DNA from: Deltaproteobacteria bacterium
Lineage (GTDB): Bacteria; Desulfobacterota; Desulfobacteria; Desulfobacterales; SG8-13
Direction: 5' to 3'
Assembly (NCBI GenBank): GCA_024639205.1
Contig: JAHEIV010000081.1
Span: 1 to 9,497 of the forward strand
DNA: 9,497 nt
The notes beneath the pieces were generated by a model that did no database searches, was not told where the DNA came from, and worked only from the letters and a program-made list of their open reading frames with translations. Positions 1-5,943 of this stretch are shown here, in pieces; position 1 is the first letter of the stretch; each line of letters begins with the position of its first letter. The position numbers were made by a program, and so were the translations under genes.

Positions 1-300
1 AAATTCGAGCAGCAGCAAGGCGATCGCCTCCTGGTCGCCTGCCTCCACAACCTCCTCGATTCGCCGCTGCTCATCGGATGAAGGACTTGATTCGGCCACA
101 CCCGGATCTGCTGAGCCGGGGGTTTCCGCCTGCGGCGCGGGTGCCTCGCTGCCGGTATCTGCAGGCGCTTGAGACGGGGTTCCGGGAGAAATCCGAAATC
201 GGGTCTGACATTTTTTACAGCGCGTATACGCTCCGCGGGGCGGAATTCTGGATTCATCAATCTGATAGCCGGACTGACACGACGGGCATGTGACAACCAT
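1..300 (-). CDS. Zinc-ribbon (MJ0042-type) domain protein, N-terminal part, 3' end outside window
   Basis: Reading leftward from ATG 300-298, 100 codons stay open to the window edge. The protein begins MVVTCPSCQSGYQIDESRIP. Cysteines at residues 5, 8, 28 and 31 form two CxxC knuckles, the second in RCKKCQTRF, with the spacing and hydrophobic/proline pattern of the MJ0042-type zinc ribbon. This domain is common at the N-terminus of otherwise diverse deltaproteobacterial and myxobacterial proteins. After about residue 38 comes a low-complexity Pro/Ala/Ser/Glu linker (about 38-75), then a charged, probably helical stretch (about 76-100) rich in Glu, Val and Leu. The C-terminal domain, which would define the function, is missing. 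An AGGA-like ribosome site lies 8 nt before ATG 300. An in-frame ATG at 309 has no useful spacing. It is divergent from the rest of the window. The domain call is firm; the function is unknown. Confidence 0.85.
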   Translation of the reverse strand, partial: MVVTCPSCQSGYQIDESRIPPRGAYTRCKKCQTRFRISPGTPSQAPADTGSEAPAPQAETPGSADPGVAESSPSSDEQRRIEEVVEAGDQEAIALLLLEF

Positions 301-829
301 GATCACCATCCTGGGTAGCAAACCTGGTGCTGGAGCAGCGGCGAAACAGGAAAAACCGGTTCGGTTTCCGACCGGATTTCGAAAGCCAAGGCTGAACGTC
401 AACCCTAATAACTTATCAATATTTTTAGAAATTGTAAAGAGGTCCTGCAGTTTTCCAGAGTCGAATGACAGCACGACGACCGGAAGCCTCAACCGGCAAT
501 CGAACGATTTTTTTGCAACCCTCGCAATCGGTTGGCCGCCCCCAGGGCTGATCCGTCAGAAGATTTCCATACACAGCGAAACAGCGCTCCCGTCCGGTGC
601 GCAATGCGATCGATTGCCGGCGGCTGTGAAGTGACGATCTGGCTTATCGCAGACCACGCGTAAATCCGCACTCCATTATTGGACCGTGTCAGTGTTGCAT
701 TCCACGAGCGGATCGTTTTGAAAATTATCGCAATCGAGGCGCTCGAGGTGCCGATCGCGCCGGCTATCGAGGGCATCGACACCGCCGGAATCGACTCGGA
801 TGGTTCCGCAAAAATGGGAACGGCTGCGG
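301..829. other. Long intergenic region between divergent genes, no confident gene
   Basis: Open frames in this 529-nt gap (for example plus 290-634 and minus 489-836) give translations without family character and look like chance frames. The AT-rich part at about 404-440 probably holds the promoter of the leftward gene. One plus-strand frame open from 664 to the TGA at 842-844 has gene-like codons (ATC, GAG, GAC, GCC, GTG) over its last 40 codons, but no convincing start or ribosome site. It could be a gene remnant or a tiny gene. A T7 run lies near 509-515, with only a very short stem before it. Nothing else was recognised. Confidence 0.5.
410..438 (-). promoter_or_regulatory. Possible sigma70-like promoter for the zinc-ribbon gene
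   Basis: On the minus strand, TTTACA (438-433) is followed after 17 nt by TAAGTT (415-410), inside an AT-rich island (about 404-440) that stands out in otherwise GC-rich DNA. Transcription would start near 403 and give a leader of about 100 nt before ATG 300. The -35 box is good, but the -10 matches only three of six consensus bases, so this is tentative. Confidence 0.3.
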
Positions 830-858
830 TTGCCAAATTCCAGTGATTGTCCTATGGT
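830..858 (+). promoter_or_regulatory. Sigma70-like promoter for the SlyD-like gene
   Basis: TTGCCA (830-835; five of six consensus bases), a 17-nt spacer and TATGGT (853-858; four of six) form a good sigma70-type promoter. Predicted transcription starts near 865, about 28 nt before GTG 893 and just upstream of the AGGAGG ribosome site. This geometry supports the GTG start, because ATG 854 would lie inside the -10 box. Confidence 0.5.
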
Positions 859-892
859 GAAGATATTCGCCAGGACAGTAAAGGAGGCCGCA

Positions 893-1270
893 GTGACCGC
901 AAAGGCAGGCAGCATGCAAAAAGTAACGCTCGCCCTCGAAACCGGTGATGCCCCGGATCGAGAAGGCATGAGCCCATCCTTGTGCAAAATCGAATTTGTG
1001 TTCGGGCTGGGTTCATCGGGATTGACGCCCCTCGAGTTTGCCCTGGCAGAAAAAATTCCAGGCGATGAAATTCGCCTGCAGCTGCGCCGGAATCAGATCC
1101 CCTCATTTTTCGGACATATTCGGTTCCCGGCCATTCACGCCGACGAGGACACCGATCCAATCGTGTTAAAAGCCCGGGTGCTGGAGGTAACGCCGGCGAG
1201 CAGCCAGGAAGTAGTCAGGGCCCTGGCTGAAATCGCCAACTGCAGTGATAGCTGCTGCGGACACCACTAA
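893..1270 (+). CDS. SlyD/FKBP-like small protein with C-terminal Cys/His metal-binding tail
   Basis: This is a 125-residue cytoplasmic protein with no signal peptide or membrane segment. I start it at GTG 893 because AGGAGG (882-887) lies 5 nt upstream and a promoter fits just before it. The open frame continues upstream to 800 without initiation signals; ATG 914 is a possible internal start. Residues 31-64 (CKIEFVFGLGSSGLTPLEFA, then AEKIPGDEIRLQL) resemble the FKBP/SlyD core, in which a G-x-G-x-x-(L/I)-x-P-x-(F/L)-E segment is followed by 'L.gk..Gde'. Residues 69-76 (IPSFFGHI) would correspond to the flap region. The family catalyses prolyl cis-trans isomerisation and acts as a chaperone; SlyD also carries Ni or Zn on a Cys/His-rich tail. 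Here the last nine residues, CSDSCCGHH, form a compact tail with three Cys and two His. The FKBP assignment is by eye and moderate; a conserved uncharacterised family is the alternative. It lies 146 nt upstream of isocitrate lyase, on the same strand. Confidence 0.65.
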   Translation: MTAKAGSMQKVTLALETGDAPDREGMSPSLCKIEFVFGLGSSGLTPLEFALAEKIPGDEIRLQLRRNQIPSFFGHIRFPAIHADEDTDPIVLKARVLEVTPASSQEVVRALAEIANCSDSCCGHH

Positions 1271-1334
1271 CCGGCATGCGGCGAGTATTTGGCGTTCGCC
1301 CGATCTTGGAATCAAGCGCAGTTGCAGCGTTTAC

Positions 1335-1377
1335 CCGCCTGCCCCAGGCGGCTGAACCTGTGGCGGGATTATCCGCC
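1335..1377 (+). promoter_or_regulatory. Two adjacent GC-rich hairpins in the aceA leader
   Basis: CCGCCTG (1335-1341) pairs perfectly with CAGGCGG (1345-1351) around a CCC loop. Ten bases later GGCGG (1362-1366) pairs with CCGCC (1373-1377) around a six-base loop. Neither is followed by a U-run, so they are not typical intrinsic terminators. They could be a structured 5' leader of aceA, a Rho-linked 3' end of the upstream gene, or chance pairing in GC-rich DNA. The second hairpin ends 27 nt before the aceA ribosome site. Confidence 0.4.
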
Positions 1378-1416
1378 GCCGGTGCGCCGGACAAGCACCA
1401 CATGAAGGAGGGAAAG

Positions 1417-2754
1417 ATGAAAACAATCGATGAGAAAGCAGAAGAAATCTGCGAACGGCTTTCTTGCCGTGAGGTCGTTCCGGATGAGGTCGCCGATCTG
1501 AAACATGCCTGGGAAAACGATCCTCGCTGGAAAGGAATCGTTCGGCCCTACTCGGCCGAGGAGGTTCTCAAACTGCGGGGGAACCTGCATGTCGAACACA
1601 CCTTTGCCCGGGTGGGAGCCAAGCGGCTATGGTACCTGCTGCAAAAGGAAGCGTATATTGCCGCGCTGGGTGCATTGACCGGCAACCAGGCAGTCCAGCA
1701 GGTGGAAGCGGGTCTGCAGGCCATCTATCTCAGCGGATGGCAGGTGGCTGCCGATGCCAACCTCGCCGGGCAGATGTACCCGGATCAGAGCCTGTATCCT
1801 TCCAACAGCGTTCCAATGGTGGTGAAACGGATCAACAACGCCCTGCAGCGCGCCGATCAGATCCAGATTTTAGATGGACGCAAAAAGGGTCCTTTTTGGT
1901 TTGCACCCATTGTTGCCGATGCGGAGGCTGGCTTCGGGGGCCCATTGAATGCTTTCGAATTGATGAAGCAGATGATCGAGGCCGGCGCGGCCGGGGTTCA
2001 TTTCGAGGATCAGTTGGCCTCCGCCAAAAAGTGCGGTCACCTGGGCGGTAAGGTCTTGGTTCCGACCGGGGAGTTCATTGCCAAACTGGTGGCTGCCCGC
2101 TTGGCAGCCGACATATGCGGGGTGCCCACCGTTCTGGTCGCTCGAACCGATGCCGACGCCGCCCGGCTGATCACCAGCGATCATGATGAGCGCGACAAAC
2201 CGTTTCTTCTTGACCAGGATCGTTCCTCGGAGGGGTATTTCTACGTAAAGAGCGGTGTGGAAGCCGCCATCGCCCGGGGATTGTCCTACGCGCCCTACGC
2301 CGACATGGTCTGGTGTGAAACGTCCACCCCGGACCTGAAACAGGCCAGGCAATTCGCCGAGGGCATTCATGAACATTTCCCCGGCAAAATGCTTGCCTAC
2401 AACTGCTCGCCGTCTTTTAACTGGAAGGCAAATCTGGATCAGGTTACCATCACAGAATTCCAACGGGAGCTGGCCGCCATGGGCTATAAGTTTCAATTTG
2501 TAACCCTGGCCGGTTTCCACGCCCTGAATCTGGGCATGTTCGATCTGGCCCAAAGCTACCACAAAGAGGGCATGCTGGCCTACTCCCGCTTCCAGGAAGA
2601 AGAGTTCCGGTTCGGTAAAGAGGACGGTTATATGGCCACCACTCACCAGAAATTCGTCGGCACGGGTTATTTCGACCGGGTCATGAACGCCGTCTCCGCC
2701 GGGGAGACCTCAGTGGGCGCTCTGACCGGTTCGACCGAAGAAGCCCAGTTTTGA
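1417..2754 (+). CDS. aceA: Isocitrate lyase
   Basis: This 445-residue protein is close to the usual bacterial length of about 430-440. It cleaves isocitrate to glyoxylate and succinate in the cytoplasm. This first step of the glyoxylate shunt saves carbon during growth on acetate or fatty acids. The catalytic loop KKCGHLGGKVLVPT is intact (204-217, nucleophilic/acid Cys206). Other family signatures are SGWQV (106-110), the metal-binding DAEAGFGG (168-175), HFEDQ (195-199), ARTDADAA (242-249) and NCSPSFNW (329-336). Together they separate it from 2-methylisocitrate lyase, which is shorter. I start it at ATG 1417, with AAGGAGG (1405-1411) 5 nt upstream; the longer frame from 1276 adds 47 residues with no lyase character and spans the leader hairpins. 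No malate synthase is next to it. A 13-bp inverted repeat follows 6 nt after the stop. Confidence 0.97.
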   Translation: MKTIDEKAEEICERLSCREVVPDEVADLKHAWENDPRWKGIVRPYSAEEVLKLRGNLHVEHTFARVGAKRLWYLLQKEAYIAALGALTGNQAVQQVEAGLQAIYLSGWQVAADANLAGQMYPDQSLYPSNSVPMVVKRINNALQRADQIQILDGRKKGPFWFAPIVADAEAGFGGPLNAFELMKQMIEAGAAGVHFEDQLASAKKCGHLGGKVLVPTGEFIAKLVAARLAADICGVPTVLVARTDADAARLITSDHDERDKPFLLDQDRSSEGYFYVKSGVEAAIARGLSYAPYADMVWCETSTPDLKQARQFAEGIHEHFPGKMLAYNCSPSFNWKANLDQVTITEFQRELAAMGYKFQFVTLAGFHALNLGMFDLAQSYHKEGMLAYSRFQEEEFRFGKEDGYMATTHQKFVGTGYFDRVMNAVSAGETSVGALTGSTEEAQF

Positions 2755-2760
2755 TAAACC

Positions 2761-2802
2761 GTCGAAGACCGGGCCGGCTGACATCGGGTCCCGGTCTTCG
2801 AC
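2761..2802 (+). terminator. Inverted repeat after aceA, probable transcript-end hairpin
   Basis: GTCGAAGACCGGG (2761-2773) and CCCGGTCTTCGAC (2790-2802) are perfect 13-bp inverted arms separated by 16 nt, starting 6 nt after the aceA stop. The position and strength fit a 3'-end structure. No U-tract follows (the next bases are ACGGCGCC), so it is either a non-canonical or Rho-assisted terminator, or an mRNA-stabilising hairpin. Confidence 0.6.
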
Positions 2803-3357
2803 ACGGCGCCGCTAAAGCCGCCGCATTTCACCGCGAACCTCTCCCCCTTGCAACACCATACGGCCCGACCACCCCCCGGGTCAAAACGCTTTTGCCCTCC
2901 CTCGGACGCTAAACTTTTCGCTCGATATCCCGATAAAAGATATGAGACACACCGCATTCCCGGATCCGTGTATCGGGGTCGCTTGCTCCATATTTTCTGG
3001 CCCAGACAGCCGGCCTTGCCGTCAAGCAGCCAGAACAGGCACACAGAAAGAAAGTACGATGGACGTGTCCCCTCGAGGCTTTTTCAATGCGGCCGGATTG
3101 TTTATCGGCCCGGAGGGTATCGGAAGGCATTTGCGTTCAAAGCAGGCTGAGGCGACAGCAATGCATATTACCGTGGTCGGAAGTGCATTCGACGGTCATT
3201 ATAGAGCAGTGGGTTGGCGTCTTTCCCGTTCTGACGCCGACCGACGACCGATTCAACTATCAGGACAGGCGCCGGGCGCGGGCAATAATAGTGGTCGAGC
3301 CGGTGCCGGGTGTGCGCAGGAAAATGACGTTTTCGCGGGCAGGGGGAGCCTTCTGTG
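2803..3357. other. Intergenic region before the signalling cluster, no confident gene
   Basis: These 555 nt hold several overlapping frames but none with family character. A plus frame from ATG 3059 (99 codons, Arg/Ser/Gly-rich) ends in a TGA whose last base is the first base of the kinase ATG, which resembles translational coupling. A second plus frame, open through 3377, has more gene-like codons from about 3200 on. Its translation includes TPTDDRFNYQDRRRARAIIV, which I do not recognise. The region could be a degraded or frameshifted gene, or plain leader DNA. A short inverted pair, ATATC/GATAT, lies near 2924-2943. I could not find a good sigma70 or sigma54 promoter for the downstream kinase here. 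Confidence 0.45.
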
Positions 3358-5385
3358 ATGCCTCATCCAGACCCTAAGGATTTTCAAATCCAGCTTTCCA
3401 TATTTCATAAGTTGATGTTGTCGTTTGTGTTGCTGGTGCTCACAGCAGTCGGCTTGACAACCTATGTCGGTGCAAAAAGCGAAGCGAAACTGCTCAGAGA
3501 AGGACTGCTCTACAGGGGTAAAGAAATGGTGCGACACCTCGCTTCGAGCACCGAAAGCGCATTATGGTCCCTGAACTGGATCTTTGTCGAAGATCTCCTG
3601 CAGCGGCCGGATCTGTACCGCTCCGAGGAAGTGATCTATGCCAGGGTTATCAAACCCAACGGAGAGGTTTATCTGACCAGCGACAGGATCAATGACGGGC
3701 AGCGGGTCAGTGCCGTGCTTCGCCAGCCGACCGAAGTCGTTCTGGAAGATTACACCTTTCGCAAAACCGGCAGCAAAGGCGTTCTGCTGATCCACCCGGT
3801 TCCCATCGGAAAAGAGCTGTGGCACGTCGCTTTGGGTCTGTCGCTGGAAAGTGTTGAAAAAGCTTCCCGTGACCTGGTGAAAAGAAACATGCTGCTGGGG
3901 GCAGTGGTTTTGGTGTGCGCTATCATCGGGTCCCTTTTTCTGTCCAAATCGATCACCGGCCCCCTGATCGCACTGGCCCGCGCTACTAAAGGGGTGGCCG
4001 ACGGCAACCTGAAATCCACCGTCAAGATCACCTCCAAAGACGAGGTCGGACTGTTGAGCCATTCGTTTAACCGGATGCTCGCCAGCCTGGAGCAGGCCGA
4101 GCAGGATCTGAAAGCTTCCAATGAAAGATTTCTGACCGTGCTCGACAGCATCGTCGCCGACATCTATGTGGCGGACATGGAGACCTACGAAATCCTTTTT
4201 ATGAACAAGAACTTGAGAGACAAGTTCGGCCAGAATCTGGTGGGCCGGGTCTGCTGGAAAGCGTTTCGGGGGGCGGACGATCCCTGCCCGCACTGCACCA
4301 ATCCACTGTTGGTCGACGAAGGCGGACAACCCAAGGGTATGCAGGTTTGGGAAGGCCGAAACCCATTGAACGACAGATGGTACATCAATTACGACCGGGC
4401 CATTTACTGGGTGGATGGCAGGCTGGTGCGGCTGCAGATCGCCACCGATGTTACAAAACGGAAAGATGCGGAACAGATGCTGCAAAAAGCCCACGATGAT
4501 CTGGAGAAAAGGGTGGCAGCGCGTACCGTGGAGCTGGCTGCCATCAACGACCAGCTCAATCAGGCCAAAAACGCAGCCGAGGCCGCCAGCCGTGCCAAGA
4601 GCGACTTTCTGGCCAACATGAGCCATGAGCTGCGCACCCCGCTGAATCATATCATCGGATTTAGCGAACTGGCAATGGACCCGAGTTTCGGCGAAATGAA
4701 TGAAATCCAGAGGGATTATCTAAACGATGTGCTGTCCGGCAGCAAACATCTGCTCAGCCTGATCAACGACATCCTCGATCTGGCAAAGGTCGAATCCGGC
4801 AAACATGAACTGGAGATAGCAGAAGTCAACATTCGGGCTTGCCTTGAAAACAGCCTGATTGTGGTAAAAGAAAAAGCCATGAAGCACAACATCCGGCTGG
4901 AGACCGACCTAAGCAACTGCAGGGATACCTTGATAGCCGATGAGCGTAAAGTAAAGCAGATCCTGTATAACCTGCTTTCCAATGCGCTGAAATTCACGCA
5001 GGACGGCGGTCGGGTCCTTATTTCGGCCAAAAACGTAAAGTGCAACCTGCGAACCGGCAAGCGCCAGAGCGATCCGCCCTTTGTGCCGGTCGTAGAGGTG
5101 GACGCCGATTCCGACGCTGCGGCAAACAACGGCGCACGGCCGTTTGTGGAGATCAGTGTCAGCGACAGCGGCATCGGGATTAAATCTGCCGATCTGGAGC
5201 GCATTTTCAACCGTTTCGAGCAAATCGACGGATCTCGCAGCCGCAACTTCGAGGGAACCGGTCTGGGTTTGGCATTGACCAGAGAACTGGTGGAAATTCA
5301 CGGCGGCAAGATCTGGGCAGAAAGCGATGGCCCGGCGAAGGGAGCCACTTTCCGGTTTACACTGCCGGTTCGGCAAGAACTATAG
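3358..5385 (+). CDS. Membrane sensor histidine kinase (periplasmic sensor-HAMP-PAS-HisKA-HATPase)
   Basis: This 675-residue kinase starts at ATG 3358, 9 nt after AGGGGGAG (3341-3348); GTG 3355 would add one residue. Membrane segment 1 lies at about 17-38 and segment 2 at about 178-196. They flank a periplasmic region of about 140 residues (39-177) that looks Cache-like, with a strand pattern around VIYARVIKPNGEVYLTS (92-108). HAMP follows (about 197-252), then PAS (about 255-372), ending in the usual ATDVTKRKDAE. The PAS carries Cys299, Cys310 and Cys313 (CWKAFRGADDPCPHCT), a likely metal, Fe-S or redox site. A coiled coil (372-412) leads to HisKA with phosphoacceptor His423 in MSHELRTP. HATPase boxes are the N-box around KQILYNLLSNALKFT (533-547), G1 SDSGIGI (602-608), an F-box (615-622) and G2 GTGLGLAL (633-640). 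Residues about 557-596 form an unusually long, poorly structured insert between the N- and G1-boxes. It has no receiver of its own, so its partners are probably the two regulators downstream. The signal is unknown. Confidence 0.93.
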   Translation: MPHPDPKDFQIQLSIFHKLMLSFVLLVLTAVGLTTYVGAKSEAKLLREGLLYRGKEMVRHLASSTESALWSLNWIFVEDLLQRPDLYRSEEVIYARVIKPNGEVYLTSDRINDGQRVSAVLRQPTEVVLEDYTFRKTGSKGVLLIHPVPIGKELWHVALGLSLESVEKASRDLVKRNMLLGAVVLVCAIIGSLFLSKSITGPLIALARATKGVADGNLKSTVKITSKDEVGLLSHSFNRMLASLEQAEQDLKASNERFLTVLDSIVADIYVADMETYEILFMNKNLRDKFGQNLVGRVCWKAFRGADDPCPHCTNPLLVDEGGQPKGMQVWEGRNPLNDRWYINYDRAIYWVDGRLVRLQIATDVTKRKDAEQMLQKAHDDLEKRVAARTVELAAINDQLNQAKNAAEAASRAKSDFLANMSHELRTPLNHIIGFSELAMDPSFGEMNEIQRDYLNDVLSGSKHLLSLINDILDLAKVESGKHELEIAEVNIRACLENSLIVVKEKAMKHNIRLETDLSNCRDTLIADERKVKQILYNLLSNALKFTQDGGRVLISAKNVKCNLRTGKRQSDPPFVPVVEVDADSDAAANNGARPFVEISVSDSGIGIKSADLERIFNRFEQIDGSRSRNFEGTGLGLALTRELVEIHGGKIWAESDGPAKGATFRFTLPVRQEL

Positions 5386-5458
5386 ACTTGTGCTCATTTG
5401 AGCGGGCAGATTATACGCCGGGGCTTCGCCTTAGTATGAATACTGAAAGGGAAGGTCG

Positions 5459-5497
5459 ATGGAGAAGATGAACGCCTCCGGAAAGGCGATAAAGTAG
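5459..5497 (+). other. Possible 12-codon leader ORF with internal hairpin
   Basis: In the 147-nt gap between kinase and regulator, ATG 5459 opens a 12-residue frame (MEKMNASGKAIK) ending in TAG, preceded by purine-rich AGGGAAGG (5448-5455). Inside it CGCCT (5473-5477) pairs with AGGCG (5484-5488) around CCGGAA. This could be a small translated leader or a structured spacer that tunes the downstream gene, but so short a frame is easily chance. Confidence 0.15.
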
Positions 5498-5532
5498 AAA
5501 AGCGAATGTAACCGGCGAAATGAGAGTATCGA

Positions 5533-5919
5533 ATGGACACCCGCAATATACTCGTGATCGAAGACAACAAGTTGAACATGAAACTGATGCGTGGCATTTT
5601 CAAGCTGGGCAACTATCAGATTATCGAGGCTTTCGATGCCGAAACCGGTATCCGCCTGGCCCGCCAGCACAAGCCCTTTTTAATCCTGATGGATATTCAG
5701 CTGCCCGGCATGGACGGTTTGGATGCCACGCAGATTATAAAGTCCGATCCGCTGCTGAAAGACATTTCGGTGGTGGCTCTGACCGGTTTCGCCATGCAGG
5801 GTGACGAAGAAAAAGCAAAGGCTTCCGGCTGCGACGGTTACCTCACCAAACCGATCAATGTCAATGAAGTGCTTGAAACCATAGCCGAAATTCACCGGAA
5901 ACACTGTCAAAGCCATTAA
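5533..5919 (+). CDS. Single-domain response regulator (CheY/DivK-like receiver)
   Basis: This 128-residue protein is one receiver domain with no output domain. Acidic pocket Glu10-Asp11 (LVIEDN), phosphoacceptor Asp54 (LMDIQLPGMDG), Thr84 (ALTGFA) and Lys106 (LTKPIN) are all present, so it should be phosphorylatable. Such lone receivers act as phosphorelay intermediates or as allosteric partners, as DivK does for the PleC/DivJ kinases. It begins 147 nt after the kinase and ends 24 nt before the diguanylate cyclase, so the three genes are probably co-transcribed. The start ATG 5533 has a weak GAGAG site (5522-5526) 6 nt upstream. The pattern ending in 'GMDGLDATQIIKSDP' and 'ALTGFAMQGDEEKA' is typical of receivers found with hybrid-type kinases. 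It may therefore be the detached receiver of the upstream kinase. Confidence 0.93.
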   Translation: MDTRNILVIEDNKLNMKLMRGIFKLGNYQIIEAFDAETGIRLARQHKPFLILMDIQLPGMDGLDATQIIKSDPLLKDISVVALTGFAMQGDEEKAKASGCDGYLTKPINVNEVLETIAEIHRKHCQSH

Positions 5920-5943
5920 CGCCGGAAGGAGAGGGTAGAGAGG

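Noticed and set aside
488..515. AATCG...CGATT followed by a T-run as an intrinsic terminator
   Set aside because: The stem is about five AT-containing pairs with a 3-base loop, and no plus-strand gene ends upstream of it.
290..634. 114-codon plus-strand frame overlapping the start of the zinc-ribbon gene
   Set aside because: It overlaps the promoter and start region of the opposite gene and has no ribosome site, and its translation is of mixed, low-information composition.
800..892. Upstream extension of the SlyD-like protein to 800 or ATG 854
   Set aside because: The promoter-like TTGCCA-N17-TATGGT falls inside this stretch, and only GTG 893 has a proper AGGAGG site.
1276..1416. N-terminal extension of isocitrate lyase to ATG 1276
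   Set aside because: The extra 47 residues have no lyase similarity, lie across hairpins, and lack a ribosome site, whereas ATG 1417 has AAGGAGG at 5 nt.
1870..2646. 258-codon open frame on the minus strand inside aceA
   Set aside because: It is fully inside a confidently identified isocitrate lyase, and its translation has no family character; it is an antisense shadow of a GC-rich gene.
3562..4650. 362-codon open frame on the minus strand inside the sensor kinase
   Set aside because: It is antisense to the periplasmic, HAMP and PAS coding region of a clear kinase; Gln/His/Gly-rich composition is typical of a shadow frame.
5392..5403. GCTCATTTGAGC after the kinase stop as a terminator
   Set aside because: Only a 4-5 bp stem with almost no loop and no U-run, so too weak to support a terminator inside a likely operon.
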